From positions 1 to 64,000 of the forward strand of contig NZ_QKZK01000017.1 in NCBI RefSeq assembly GCF_003254275.1: a stretch of 64,000 bases of DNA, read 5' to 3'. This DNA is from Breznakibacter xylanolyticus (lineage in GTDB: Bacteria > Bacteroidota > Bacteroidia > Bacteroidales > Marinilabiliaceae). How positions within the stretch are numbered: the first letter of the stretch is position 1; the number at the start of each line of letters is the position of its first letter. The notes below the pieces were generated by a model. That model searched no databases. It had not been told where the DNA came from and saw nothing but the letters and a program-made list of their open reading frames with translations. Of this stretch, positions 47,879 through 57,475 are shown piece by piece. Both the position numbers and the translations under genes were made by a program.

Positions 47879-49021
47879 ATGCCCATCGAACTATCGCAAA
47901 TTCCTTCCCCCTGCTACGTCCTGGACGAACAATTGCTTCGCAACAATTTAGCACTCATTAAATCAGTAAAAGAACGAGCCGGAGTAGATATTATCCTGGC
48001 ATTTAAAGCCTTTTCGATGTGGAGTGCATTTCCAATTGTTCGGGAATACATCCCATACTCAACGGCCAGTTCAATTCACGAAGCCCGTCTGGCATACGAA
48101 GAGATGGGCACACTTGCTCACACCTATTCTCCGGCCTACACCGAAAAGGAATTTCCACTTATTCTAAAATACAGCAGCCATATCACGTTTAATTCGTTCA
48201 CACAATTCGAACGGTTCCTGCCTATGGTGAAGGCATTTGAACGACCTGTATCACTGGGCATTCGCATCAATCCCGAATACAGTGAAGTGGACACGGATTT
48301 ATATAACCCCTGTGCTCCCGGATCACGCATGGGGGTGATTGCCGATCAGATGCCGGAAACCCTTCCCAAAGAAATCGAGGGCATTCATTTTCATTCTTTA
48401 TGCGAGTCCACCTCATTCAACCTCGAAAAAACCCTCGAGGCCATCGAAAAAAAATTTGCCCCTTACCTACGTCAAGTCAAGTGGATCAACATGGGAGGCG
48501 GCCATCTGATGACACGAAAAGGTTATGACACCGATCATTTGGTGCAGATATTAAAACAGTTCAAAGAAAAATGGGATTTAGAAATCATCATGGAGCCCGG
48601 AAGTGCCTTTGCATGGGAAACCGGAATTTTGGTATCACAAGTGGTAGACATTGTTGAAAACCATGGCATCCGCACAGCCATCCTTGATGTATCGTTTACG
48701 GCACACATGCCTGATTGCCTCGAAATGCCTTACAAGCCTCGCATCCGGGGAGCACATCACGAACCTGTTTCGGGAAAACCAACTTACCGAATGGGGGGAA
48801 ACAGCTGCCTGTCGGGTGATTTCATCGGATTTTGGTCGTTTGACGAAGAACTGAAAATAGGTGATCAGATTGTATTTGAAGACATGATTCATTACACAAT
48901 GGTGAAAACCACCATGTTTAACGGCGTGCCCCACCCACACATCGCCATCTGGAACGACCATCTCGGATTAAAAATAGTCAGAACTTTTGGCTATGAAGAT
49001 TATAAAAACCGAATGTCATGA
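47879..49021 (+). CDS. nspC: Carboxynorspermidine decarboxylase NspC
   Basis: This 380-residue PLP enzyme has an alanine-racemase-type fold. The PLP lysine is Lys43 in DIILAFKAFSMW; GIRINPEYSEV and MEPGSAFAWETG form the phosphate and substrate sites; Cys in GGNSCLSGDFIG is the conserved C-terminal active-site residue. It decarboxylates carboxy(nor)spermidine made by the 45622 enzyme. Its stop overlaps the ATG of the next small gene (ATGA), showing translational coupling. Length and motifs are complete. Confidence 0.95.
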   Translation: MPIELSQIPSPCYVLDEQLLRNNLALIKSVKERAGVDIILAFKAFSMWSAFPIVREYIPYSTASSIHEARLAYEEMGTLAHTYSPAYTEKEFPLILKYSSHITFNSFTQFERFLPMVKAFERPVSLGIRINPEYSEVDTDLYNPCAPGSRMGVIADQMPETLPKEIEGIHFHSLCESTSFNLEKTLEAIEKKFAPYLRQVKWINMGGGHLMTRKGYDTDHLVQILKQFKEKWDLEIIMEPGSAFAWETGILVSQVVDIVENHGIRTAILDVSFTAHMPDCLEMPYKPRIRGAHHEPVSGKPTYRMGGNSCLSGDFIGFWSFDEELKIGDQIVFEDMIHYTMVKTTMFNGVPHPHIAIWNDHLGLKIVRTFGYEDYKNRMS

Positions 49022-49308
49022 ACGATATCCCGTCATTTAAAATGCCGACCCTCAACGACAAGTTGGGGGTTCCCAATCAGATCACACTCGAAATGCTCGG
49101 CCCTGAACATGTGGCCTTCGTAAAAATTATCAAGTCGCGCATCATTAGCAAAGATGCCCAAAAAATTGTCGATTGGTCCACCATCATTCGCCAAAAAGAA
49201 CCAAACATGCAAATCAGCCTGATTTGCACCAGTAACATCTGCTCAAAATCGGTCAAACTGCTAGCCGATCATCAGATAGAAATACTTATTGACGAAGAAG
49301 GAGCATAA
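49018..49308 (+). CDS. Small hypothetical protein coupled to nspC
   Basis: This 96-residue protein begins inside the nspC stop codon (ATGA), so it is co-translated with NspC. I do not recognise a family. The sequence is soluble and mixed alpha/beta: DKLGVPNQITLEMLGPEHVAFVKIIKSR near the N-terminus, then MQISLICTSNICSKSVKLLADHQIEILIDEEGA. Two cysteines lie in ICTSNIC. It might be an accessory or regulatory subunit for polyamine synthesis; that is only suggested by coupling. Confidence 0.7.
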   Translation: MNDIPSFKMPTLNDKLGVPNQITLEMLGPEHVAFVKIIKSRIISKDAQKIVDWSTIIRQKEPNMQISLICTSNICSKSVKLLADHQIEILIDEEGA

Positions 49309-49392
49309 ACGCAAAATATCCTGCAGTCCGGATATTATTGCCATCCAACACATGAAATTAGTTCCCAAACAAAAATCAGAAGAGCAAAATAG

Positions 49393-49430
49393 GTATCCCT
49401 TCTTGAGTCTTGAAACTTAGGAAGGGATAC
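49393..49430. terminator. Hairpin between convergent genes, possible terminator
   Basis: A nine-base-pair stem gtatccctt/aagggatac with a loop of about 20 bases overlaps the stop region of the metallophosphoesterase gene. T-runs are weak on both sides. Confidence 0.4.
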
Positions 49431-50713
49431 TAATTAATTGAGTGAACTTTTCGAAGCTCTAAAACAGTAATTTCGGGCAACATGCCAATTCGTGTGGGCA
49501 TGCCCAATACGCCCAGACCACGGTTGACAAACAAGTATTGGTCATGATGGCGATAAAGGCCGTCCCAATGACGGAATTTCCACTTAGCGGGGCTCCAGGT
49601 TAGCCCCTTGTAATCAATCCCCATTTGCATGCCATGCGTATGACCGGCAAGAGTCAATGCATAATCGGTGCAATTAATCACCTCCGACTCCCAATGAGTG
49701 GGGTCGTGACTCAAAAGAATTTTAAAATCAATAGATTCAATTCCCCTTGAGGCTTTTTGCAAATCTCCGGTGTTACCGTGACGCGAAGGATTGCCCCAGT
49801 ATTCCACCCCTGCTAACGCAATGGTTTCATCGTTACGATGCAACAACACGTGCTGGTTCCGCAACAAGGTGAAGCCAAGTCGTTCATTGGCCTTGACAAT
49901 TTCATCGAAATTATGCTGTCGTGATGCTTCATTTCTCCAACGAGAATAGTGCCCATAATCATGATTCCCTAAAATGGCATATTTCCCAATGGTGGCACGC
50001 AACTGTCTTAAAATTGGTTCAAAGCCTAAGGTCTCCTGATAGAAATTATTCACCAAATCGCCTGTAAACACAATCAGGTGGGGGTTTTCGCGATTAATCA
50101 TTTCAACAGCTTTTTGAAGTGCTGCTTCGTTGCCCTTAAAACTACCTAAATGTAAATCAGAAATATGTACAATGCGCAGCCCGTTAAAAGCCTTTGGCAG
50201 ATGTTTGAACGAAAGTTCCTGATAGCGTGTGGTGAAATTGAATCGCCCTTTAAATGAGCCAAAAAGAATTGATGCCACAGGGGCAGAAGCAAAAATAATA
50301 CCCATTTGGCTAAGAAATTTTTTCCGCGACATACGTGGGTATGGTACTTTGCCAGAACTGTTGGATATAACAACCTCTTTGACCTCCGACAGAGCCTCCC
50401 CCCCTGATCGGATTGCCCCAATGGATAAACCAACCAATGAAAACAAACGCGGAATATATAACAGGGTAAAAGAGATGGTCATCCACCCAAAAGAACGGTA
50501 AATATCTGGTGAAGATGCCACCGGAATGGCAAAAAAATAGTAACTAAACAATCCGATGTAGGTCACCGGTACCAAATAGTTCCACCCCATCTTCAGCCAT
50601 GCAACAAACTGATAGCGATGATCTTTATCTGCAGGAAGCAACATCAGACGACTGATATCAATCAACAAAATAGCTACGACCGCCACCAATAAACCTTGCC
50701 AAGAAAAATTCAT
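49430..50713 (-). CDS. Membrane-anchored metallophosphoesterase
   Basis: Of 427 residues, the first 130 hold about four membrane helices, followed by a calcineurin-like phosphoesterase domain (about 175-420). All metal-binding motifs are present: ISDLHLGSF, FTGDLVNN, LGNHDYG, SHDPTHW and LAGHTHGMQ. It resembles YkuE/YaeI-type enzymes, some of which act on lipid or nucleotide phosphoesters at the membrane surface. A possible twin-Arg-like or membrane segment precedes the domain (SRKKFLSQMGIIFASAPVASILFG). The substrate is unknown. It is alone in its unit. Confidence 0.9.
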   Translation of the reverse strand: MNFSWQGLLVAVVAILLIDISRLMLLPADKDHRYQFVAWLKMGWNYLVPVTYIGLFSYYFFAIPVASSPDIYRSFGWMTISFTLLYIPRLFSLVGLSIGAIRSGGEALSEVKEVVISNSSGKVPYPRMSRKKFLSQMGIIFASAPVASILFGSFKGRFNFTTRYQELSFKHLPKAFNGLRIVHISDLHLGSFKGNEAALQKAVEMINRENPHLIVFTGDLVNNFYQETLGFEPILRQLRATIGKYAILGNHDYGHYSRWRNEASRQHNFDEIVKANERLGFTLLRNQHVLLHRNDETIALAGVEYWGNPSRHGNTGDLQKASRGIESIDFKILLSHDPTHWESEVINCTDYALTLAGHTHGMQMGIDYKGLTWSPAKWKFRHWDGLYRHHDQYLFVNRGLGVLGMPTRIGMLPEITVLELRKVHSIN

Positions 50714-50822
50714 CTTCGAAAACGGGAATTAGTCATTGAAATAAAAAAACACCACCAAAGCACAACACTTGTTACGGGATTGGAGCATGATGGTTTTGTA
50801 ATAAAGAAAGACACAACGAATT

Positions 50823-53522
50823 TTAACATTCCTTCAGATTTCCAATCATGGCACCTTTATCGCGAGATTGCGGCCCCACCACCGGATGCAGGGGCAACGT
50901 GACATAAAAGGTGCTACCCTCGTTCAATGCACTTTCAACCCATATTTTTCCACCTTGCTTTTCAACAAACTCTTTACAAAGCATCAAACCCAAGCCGGTT
51001 CCCTGTTCTCCCTGGGTTCCAGGATGTGATGCCTGCTGACCGATTTTAAAAAGTTTATCCTTCACCTCCGGAGTCATTCCCGTCCCTTGATCGGCAATGG
51101 CCAGCACAACCTTATCACCATAGCGACTGTCGAAAAACGTCTTGATTTCAACCGCACTCCCCGGATGGCTAAACTTAACTGCATTGGTTAATAAATTCCG
51201 TATAACAATGGATAACATAGCCTGATCGGCCAGTACATCAATCTGACGATCACACAAGTTAACGAGGGCGATATTTTTTTGAATAATACCACTACTCAGC
51301 AACTGGATGGTGTCATCAACCATGTGTAACAACGAAAGCATTACCGGATTAAAAGTAAGCTTATTACATTGCGAACGCGACCAGGTTAATAAATTCTCCA
51401 ATAAAAGATAAGTCCGCGAAGAATTTTCGTAAAGAAGCTGTATTAATTCTGTCGTGGTAGATTCATCATACTCGCGATAGTTCTTATGCAACAATTCAGT
51501 CAGGCTGAACAGGTTTGCCAAAGGACTCCGAAGATCATGAGCGATAATTGAAAAAAACTTATCCTTGGTCGCATTCAACTCACTCATTTTTTCATAGGAT
51601 CGAATCAATTCCCGATCCTTTTTAATCTTCTCAGTGATGTCCTCAAAAGTGGCTATCATCCCAAAGAATTCGCCGTCACGCATGATTGGCGCTGCATTGA
51701 CTGACAGACAAAGCTGATGGCCATTGTCCAACACAATCATGTGCTCACACCCATGAATGGGTTTACGCAACTGCCTCACCTGCATAAATGGTAAAGCAGC
51801 GGCAGACATGGGTTTGCCATCTTTGGTTCGAAACTGCCACTTGGGCAACTGATAAGCATAAGGCGAAGCACTATTTCGCGAAAGCCCCAACATCCGTTCG
51901 GCCTTATAATTGGCAAAGGTGATTTTCCCCCGTGCATTGGTCGTAATGATCCCCACGGGGCTGGTTTGGTTGATGGTTCGATTATAATCAAGCGCTTCAA
52001 TTAAAGCGACCTCATTTTTCTTTTTTGCAGTGATATCCTGCACCACAGCCACCAAATATACCGGCGTTCGCTCAGTGGCAGGAATCATCGACAAAGAAAG
52101 GTTAACCCATACAATGCTACCATCCTTTTTCATCAAACGTTTTTCAACGTATCCCGGAACCTGATTGTCAATCAGACATGACAGTAACGATTGATGGCAT
52201 AATACCTCAGACTCACAAATAGCCAGATCACACAACAAAAAACCATTCAACTCATCCACCTCATAATCGAGTAACTGACTGAAAGCACTATTTGACAACA
52301 AAATGCGTCCATGCTCATCGGCAAAAGCAATCCCAGCGATGGCGTTATCAAAAATACCTCTAAACCGTTCTTCACTGTCCCTGACCTGTTTCTCGTGACG
52401 AATCCGGTCTGTCAAATCAGTCAGCGTGGCCACCCGAAAATTTTCATCGTTGATGACCATATTTTTCACAGTTAACTCCGACACAAAATGCGAACCATCC
52501 TTCCGTAAAACCAACACTTCATAGGTACCATTATAGCCCGACTGCATATTATGAAGCACCATCGGCTTGCTGTCGGGATGAATAAAATCAAGCACCGCCT
52601 TGCCTTTAAACTCCTCGTCGGTCAAGCCAATCATTCGCTGCAACGCAGGATTGATGTCAACCACATAGCCATTTCGATGAATGAGCACTCCCTGGTTGGT
52701 CACCTCGGTGAGTATTTTGTAGCGCATTTCACTTGCCAACAACGCTTCTTCAGCATTCAGTTGCGCTTTCCACGCGTTCATACGCTCCTCTATGTCACGA
52801 GTAATGATAATCGTTCGTAAAGGGCTTTGTGCTGTGGCCGGAGCAATCTGCATACTAGATTCCACCCAAACGTAATGGCCGTTTTTGTGTCGAAATCGAT
52901 AATTGGTGGGTAAAACACTGCCCTTTTTTATCAACATCTGATAATTACGCACCATGCGCTCCTGATCATCCGGATGAATAAAATCATAGGGACGATCACC
53001 GGCCAATTCGTCATGATGGTACCCCAAAATGCGGGTAATGGCCGGCGAAGTATATAAAAAAGCACCTTCATGATCGAGTAGTGCTAAAAAATCATTGGAA
53101 TTATCGGCCAACAATTGAAATTGCGACAATTCAGGATCCGGATGAACAACAATCGGAACCAATGGAAAAAGCAGCCCTACGTAATAAGTCTCACCATGAA
53201 GAACTACCGGAGATAAAAACAACTCATACTGCTGATTAACAAAGGATTTCACAAACGAACGCACCACCACTTTTAGAGCACGCTTTACCGCAAATGACTC
53301 CCGAATGCTCTGCACTTCCCGTAACGGCACATCAAAAACCAGTTCCAAGGGTGTTTTGCCGATCTCAATCCCCCCATTATGAAACATCTTCAAAAAAGCA
53401 CTGTTGTAACACTCCACCTGCCCGCTGGAACCAATAAGCAGAGCCGGAGTATCCATGTATTGATACATCTGTTCAAAAACCTGCTTGGAACTTAACTGCG
53501 GAGAGGGTATTGAATGCATCAT
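50823..53522 (-). CDS. Multi-PAS histidine kinase
   Basis: This 899-residue protein has no evident membrane segments and shows about five PAS domains (15-120; 130-245, NSNDFLALLDHEGAFLYTSPAITRILGY; 270-375; 390-500; 515-630). The HisKA domain has His662 in FFSIIAHDLRSPLANLFSL, and the HATPase has DQGTGMTPEVKDKLFKIG and GLGLMLCKEFVEKQGG. It has no attached receiver and no regulator gene next to it, so it is an orphan kinase. Its HisKA-HATPase part closely resembles that of the 22515 kinase, suggesting shared ancestry or shared partners. The start ATG at 53522 begins a sequence without signal peptide. Confidence 0.92.
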   Translation of the reverse strand: MMHSIPSPQLSSKQVFEQMYQYMDTPALLIGSSGQVECYNSAFLKMFHNGGIEIGKTPLELVFDVPLREVQSIRESFAVKRALKVVVRSFVKSFVNQQYELFLSPVVLHGETYYVGLLFPLVPIVVHPDPELSQFQLLADNSNDFLALLDHEGAFLYTSPAITRILGYHHDELAGDRPYDFIHPDDQERMVRNYQMLIKKGSVLPTNYRFRHKNGHYVWVESSMQIAPATAQSPLRTIIITRDIEERMNAWKAQLNAEEALLASEMRYKILTEVTNQGVLIHRNGYVVDINPALQRMIGLTDEEFKGKAVLDFIHPDSKPMVLHNMQSGYNGTYEVLVLRKDGSHFVSELTVKNMVINDENFRVATLTDLTDRIRHEKQVRDSEERFRGIFDNAIAGIAFADEHGRILLSNSAFSQLLDYEVDELNGFLLCDLAICESEVLCHQSLLSCLIDNQVPGYVEKRLMKKDGSIVWVNLSLSMIPATERTPVYLVAVVQDITAKKKNEVALIEALDYNRTINQTSPVGIITTNARGKITFANYKAERMLGLSRNSASPYAYQLPKWQFRTKDGKPMSAAALPFMQVRQLRKPIHGCEHMIVLDNGHQLCLSVNAAPIMRDGEFFGMIATFEDITEKIKKDRELIRSYEKMSELNATKDKFFSIIAHDLRSPLANLFSLTELLHKNYREYDESTTTELIQLLYENSSRTYLLLENLLTWSRSQCNKLTFNPVMLSLLHMVDDTIQLLSSGIIQKNIALVNLCDRQIDVLADQAMLSIVIRNLLTNAVKFSHPGSAVEIKTFFDSRYGDKVVLAIADQGTGMTPEVKDKLFKIGQQASHPGTQGEQGTGLGLMLCKEFVEKQGGKIWVESALNEGSTFYVTLPLHPVVGPQSRDKGAMIGNLKEC

Positions 53523-53748
53523 GAAATTGGGTCAATTGTCGGTGATTATTTGTTTTTAAATTCTTTAAATGGCCTTTTTCTTGATCAAAAAACAGCATTT
53601 ATAAGGCTTGGTTTTTCGTTATACCCGATAACGCCATGAATGTGACAATTATTTTTGCGAATGGTACATTTCTATTGATGAAATTGAAATTTTAAGGTGT
53701 GGCCGACCTTTCTATTCCCATTTTGGGCTCATCGCCGACACATAAAAA
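53523..53748. other. Gene-free gap with an orphan plus-strand -7 element
   Basis: TATTTTTG at 53650-53657 matches TAnnTTTG on the plus strand, but no plus-strand protein gene follows before the terminator at 53749. Short frames here look non-coding. A hairpin-like cgttatacccgataacg lies at about 53617-53633. Confidence 0.4.
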
Positions 53749-53785
53749 AAGCCGGAGCGTTACTGAGGGTAACTTCCGGCTTACT
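53749..53785 (-). terminator. Terminator of the 53808 small membrane protein gene
   Basis: On the minus strand aagccgga-agttac / gtaac-ctccggctt is followed by a run of seven T. It lies just beyond the stop at 53808. Confidence 0.75.
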
Positions 53786-53807
53786 TATTTTTTGACAAAG
53801 AAAAAAA

Positions 53808-54140
53808 TCAACTATTCCCCCTCGCTAAAAAACAAAACCCTAAAACAGACAACGGCAAATGAGCCATTACTTTATCAACACCCACGCCAGTCCAAAACAT
53901 GAGAAACGTCGATATCCCGAATATAAAAAAACCGGCAATCATAGTCATGGCATGTTTTTTTACAAAACCACCAACAAATAAAACCATCGCCATGACCACC
54001 ATTGCCAACACTAAATAATAATAAATGCCATTAAAGGAAAAGGAAATAAAGGTGTCAAAATACTTTTGATAAACCAGCACCAAAACAAAAATGCGCAACA
54101 ACCAGGTCGCAGCCGGAATAAAACTTTTAATTGGGTTCAT
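53808..54140 (-). CDS. Small membrane protein of unknown function
   Basis: This 110-residue protein consists almost entirely of hydrophobic segments (about residues 8-25, 38-57, 63-85 and 92-106), so three or four membrane helices are expected. No known family is recognised. It lies 85 bases downstream of the NfeD-like protease gene on the same strand and may be co-transcribed with it. The start ATG at 54140 is the only good one, and the terminator at 53749-53785 supports a real gene. Confidence 0.7.
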   Translation of the reverse strand: MNPIKSFIPAATWLLRIFVLVLVYQKYFDTFISFSFNGIYYYLVLAMVVMAMVLFVGGFVKKHAMTMIAGFFIFGISTFLMFWTGVGVDKVMAHLPLSVLGFCFLARGNS

Positions 54141-54225
54141 TGCTATGAATGTTTATACTTAAATGAATCGCAAAAATAACAAAAACATTGGGCTTGTCTT
54201 GCCAACTGCAAGATTTCAAAAATCG

Positions 54226-55626
54226 TTAGATAACACTCACAACGACCTGACCAGAAGTCACACTCACCACCTTTATGGAGGCACCTTTATCGATAAATTC
54301 AGCAACAGACATAGCATCATAAACCTCATGATCGATAAGTACTTTGCCGGAAGGTCTTAAAACAGTCTCTGCCACGCCAACCTGTCCCACAAGGCTTTTA
54401 AGCCCCGCATCCACAGCAATGTAACCTGCATCAACATCCTGCGTGGTTTGCAACGCCATCCGAGCCAGCGGACCGGAAGTAATTAGCCTTCGGGTAAGCC
54501 AAATCCCACCAAAGAATGCAGCGATAACACTCAGTATCACAATCAGGAATGCCTGAAGCACATCATTATAACTCACGCCACTAAAATCCCACTTAACGTT
54601 ATTAATCAGACTCAGCGTTAACCCGGCCACCACCAGAAAAATTCCTGCCACCCCCGTAATGCCAAAACCGGGGATCACAAAAATCTCAACCCAAATAAGC
54701 AACACCCCAATAGCAAACAAAAGAATCTCCCAATTTTCAGCCAACCCGTCGATGTAAAGAGGTGAAAAATATAATATTGCTGCCAACACCGATGCAGCCA
54801 GCGGAAAGCCAATCCCCGGCGTTTGCAACTCAAAATAAAGCCCCCCTATGATAATTAATATCAAAATGCCCTGTAAAATGGGACTGGTCAGCAACCCCTT
54901 CAATCCATCAAAAAACGAGGGTCGAAAGGTCACGACATCAGGATTGACGATTCCCAAGCGATCAATGACTTCAGAAAGGCTATTGGCCTCTCCCTCACAA
55001 AAGCCATGCTCAATAGCCTCAAGTGCCGTGAAGGTGAGCACTTTTCCGGAATCAACCACATTAGGAATAGCAATACTGGCATCGACCATTGCCTCTGCAA
55101 TGTGTGGATCTCGCTTCCAAACCAAAGTGGTATCATGCCCCTGAATGAGCGTATCACGTTCATGCGCCTGCGCCGTGGCACGAATGGTACTGCGCATGTA
55201 TGACTGGTACTTATCGGGCATCTGCTGACCGCTTTGATCGACCACCGTGGCGGCACCAATATTGCCCCCAGGGCGCATGTAAATATTTTTACAGGCAATG
55301 GAAATTAACGCGCCTGCCGAAGCTGCATTGTTATCAATAAAGGCATGAACAGGAATGGGGCTGTTGAGAATTCGGGTACGCATAGAGTCGGCAAACACCA
55401 CCTGCCCTCCATAAGTATTGATGTGCAGAATCACACACTCAGCGTTCAAGGCTTCGGCCTCTTTAAAAGCTCGCTGCATGTGCACCCAACTGGTGCTGCC
55501 AATATCGCGATGAACAGGCAACACATACACCACCGACTTAGCAGCAGCCGATTGAGCACTCATTGTAAAAGGCATCAACAATAACAAGGCCACCGCAACA
55601 AGAAGCGACCACTTGAATGTATACAT
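54226..55626 (-). CDS. NfeD-family membrane protein with ClpP-like serine protease domain
   Basis: From the ATG at 55626 (466 residues; another ATG at 55635) there is a signal peptide (MPFTMSAQ), a ClpP/SppA-like protease domain (about 30-230) with the nucleophile region AFIDNNAASAGALISIACK, four to five membrane helices (about 255-400) and the C-terminal OB-fold NfeD domain (about 400-466). Long NfeD proteins (1510-N type) cleave stomatin-like partners, but no stomatin gene is adjacent here. The frame runs upstream to 55929 and overlaps the purB promoter region; that extension has no signal character and is rejected. It diverges from purB. Confidence 0.9.
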   Translation of the reverse strand: MYTFKWSLLVAVALLLLMPFTMSAQSAAAKSVVYVLPVHRDIGSTSWVHMQRAFKEAEALNAECVILHINTYGGQVVFADSMRTRILNSPIPVHAFIDNNAASAGALISIACKNIYMRPGGNIGAATVVDQSGQQMPDKYQSYMRSTIRATAQAHERDTLIQGHDTTLVWKRDPHIAEAMVDASIAIPNVVDSGKVLTFTALEAIEHGFCEGEANSLSEVIDRLGIVNPDVVTFRPSFFDGLKGLLTSPILQGILILIIIGGLYFELQTPGIGFPLAASVLAAILYFSPLYIDGLAENWEILLFAIGVLLIWVEIFVIPGFGITGVAGIFLVVAGLTLSLINNVKWDFSGVSYNDVLQAFLIVILSVIAAFFGGIWLTRRLITSGPLARMALQTTQDVDAGYIAVDAGLKSLVGQVGVAETVLRPSGKVLIDHEVYDAMSVAEFIDKGASIKVVSVTSGQVVVSVI

Positions 55627-55772
55627 CGGAGTCATGCGCAACAGGATTTTACGTAAAATTATGAATTCTTTTGACGATGTCAAATGTTCCCACAAATGAA
55701 GACAAATGCACATTGCCAGCGACATAAACAACAACGACACTGCGAAAGTCCTCCAAAAACGAAAAATATCAA

Positions 55773-55804
55773 TTGCCCTGAGCGATAAAAATTTGCTATT
55801 TTTG
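55773..55804 (+). promoter_or_regulatory. Promoter of purB
   Basis: TATTTTTG at 55797-55804 matches the -7 consensus; TTG at 55773-55775 lies 21 bases further upstream. The ATG is 29 bases downstream. Confidence 0.65.
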
Positions 55805-55832
55805 CACTTCGCAAAAAAATGACAGATAAAAT

Positions 55833-57188
55833 ATGATGGAAATACAATTATTGACGGCCATATCGCCGGTTGACGGACGCTACAGAAAACATGCCGATGC
55901 GCTGGCGCTCTATTTTTCGGAATATGCACTGATTCGATACCGTGTACTGGTAGAAATCGAGTATTTTATTGCCTTGTGTGAATTACCGCTGCCCCAACTG
56001 GCGACATTTGAACCATCCAAGTTCGAGGCATTGCGCAAGATATACCGCGAGTTTCAGCTCGAAGATGCCGAGCGCATCAAAGAAATCGAATCGGTGACCA
56101 ACCACGATGTCAAAGCCGTTGAGTATTTCATCAAAGAAAAATTTGACACTCTGGGACTTCATGCTCACAAAGAATTCATCCACTTTGGACTCACCTCGCA
56201 GGACATCAACAACACGGCTGTACCGTGCTCGTTACGCGATGCAGTCAACGAAGTGTACTACCCCTTGCTGGAAGAAGTCATTGCCCAACTCGACGATTTT
56301 GCCAATGAATGGAAGGACATTGCCATGCTGGCCAAAACGCATGGCCAACCAGCCTCCCCCACTCGATTGGGAAAAGAAATTAAAGTGTTTGCAGAGCGCC
56401 TCAACAAACAACTGACACTCCTCAAAGGGATCCCCTGCTCGGCAAAATTTGGCGGAGCCACCGGAAACTTCAATGCCCACCACGTGGCATATCCCCAGTT
56501 CTCATGGGTCGATTTCGGGAATAAGTTTGTAAACGAAACCCTCAAACTCGACCGCGAACAATTCACCACACAAATCTCGAACTACGACAATCTGGCGGCC
56601 ATCTTCGACAACCTGAAGCGCATCAACACCATCCTCATTGACCTCTCGCGCGACATGTGGACCTATGTGATGATGGAATATTTTAAGCAAAAAATCAAAA
56701 AAGGCGAAATCGGCTCCAGCGCCATGCCCCACAAGGTCAACCCTATCGACTTTGAAAACGCTGAAGGAAATTTGGGTCTGGCCAATGCTATTTTTGAGCA
56801 TCTTGCCTCAAAACTTCCCGTTTCCCGCTTACAGCGCGACTTGACAGACTCCACCGTTTTACGCAATATTGGTGTTCCCATTGGGCACACAGTCATCGCG
56901 CTCAAATCGTTGCAAAAAGGATTGGGCAAATTATTGCTCAACGAAAATGCCATTCACAACGACTTAGAGAAAAACTGGAGCGTGGTGGCCGAAGGAATTC
57001 AAACCATCTTACGCCGCGAAGGATACCCTAATCCCTACGAGGCACTCAAGGAACTCACTCGCACCAATACCGAAGTCAACGCCCAGTCCATTTCCCGCTT
57101 TATCGACACACTCAACGTGAGCGAAGCTGTAAAAGAGGAATTGCGTGCCATCACGCCGCAATCATACACCGGCGTCCTTTCGTTTTAA
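55833..57188 (+). CDS. purB: Adenylosuccinate lyase PurB
   Basis: This 451-residue cytoplasmic enzyme of the fumarase/aspartase superfamily cleaves adenylosuccinate and SAICAR in purine synthesis. Visible features: the N-terminal LTAISPVDGRYRK, catalytic-type His in THGQPASPTRLGKE near residue 170, and the signature loop GSSAMPHKVNPIDFENAEGN near residue 294. ATGs at 55833 and 55836 are both possible. It stands alone with its own promoter and a terminator at 57208-57256. Confidence 0.97.
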   Translation: MMEIQLLTAISPVDGRYRKHADALALYFSEYALIRYRVLVEIEYFIALCELPLPQLATFEPSKFEALRKIYREFQLEDAERIKEIESVTNHDVKAVEYFIKEKFDTLGLHAHKEFIHFGLTSQDINNTAVPCSLRDAVNEVYYPLLEEVIAQLDDFANEWKDIAMLAKTHGQPASPTRLGKEIKVFAERLNKQLTLLKGIPCSAKFGGATGNFNAHHVAYPQFSWVDFGNKFVNETLKLDREQFTTQISNYDNLAAIFDNLKRINTILIDLSRDMWTYVMMEYFKQKIKKGEIGSSAMPHKVNPIDFENAEGNLGLANAIFEHLASKLPVSRLQRDLTDSTVLRNIGVPIGHTVIALKSLQKGLGKLLLNENAIHNDLEKNWSVVAEGIQTILRREGYPNPYEALKELTRTNTEVNAQSISRFIDTLNVSEAVKEELRAITPQSYTGVLSF

Positions 57189-57207
57189 TCGTTTCACCAT
57201 CTTTATC

Positions 57208-57256
57208 AAAAGAGACACATTGACCTGAAAAAATTCGTGGCGTGTGTCTCTTTTTT
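57208..57256 (+). terminator. Terminator of purB
   Basis: Stem aaaagagacac/gtgtctctttt with a longer loop, followed by a T-run. Confidence 0.75.
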
Positions 57257-57399
57257 ATTTTGATTGCGAAGCATTATTCAAATAGAGGATCTAAAATCGC
57301 ACACTCAGGAGGATATAAAAACATTCGTTCTCTTGAGTTTCGACAGTCACATCATAATCTTTTTCATAAACGCATAAAACAGACCACATTAAAAAGCAT

Positions 57400-57475
57400 C
57401 GACACACAGGCGCATGATTAAAAGCATTCGTCGTCTTGCGTCTTGACACTTACATCTTAATACTTTTATAAACAC
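57400..57475. repeat. Intergenic repeat E (copy 2)
   Basis: cgacacacaggcgcatgatt, then gtcttgcgtcttga, then cacttacatcttaatact leading directly to the ATG at 57476. It matches blocks at 10952-11007 and 11177-11209, which also end at a start codon (11210). Confidence 0.6.

Noticed and set aside
55636-55929. Long N-terminal extension of the NfeD-like protein
   Set aside because: It overlaps the purB promoter and start on the other strand and precedes a clean signal peptide at 55626.
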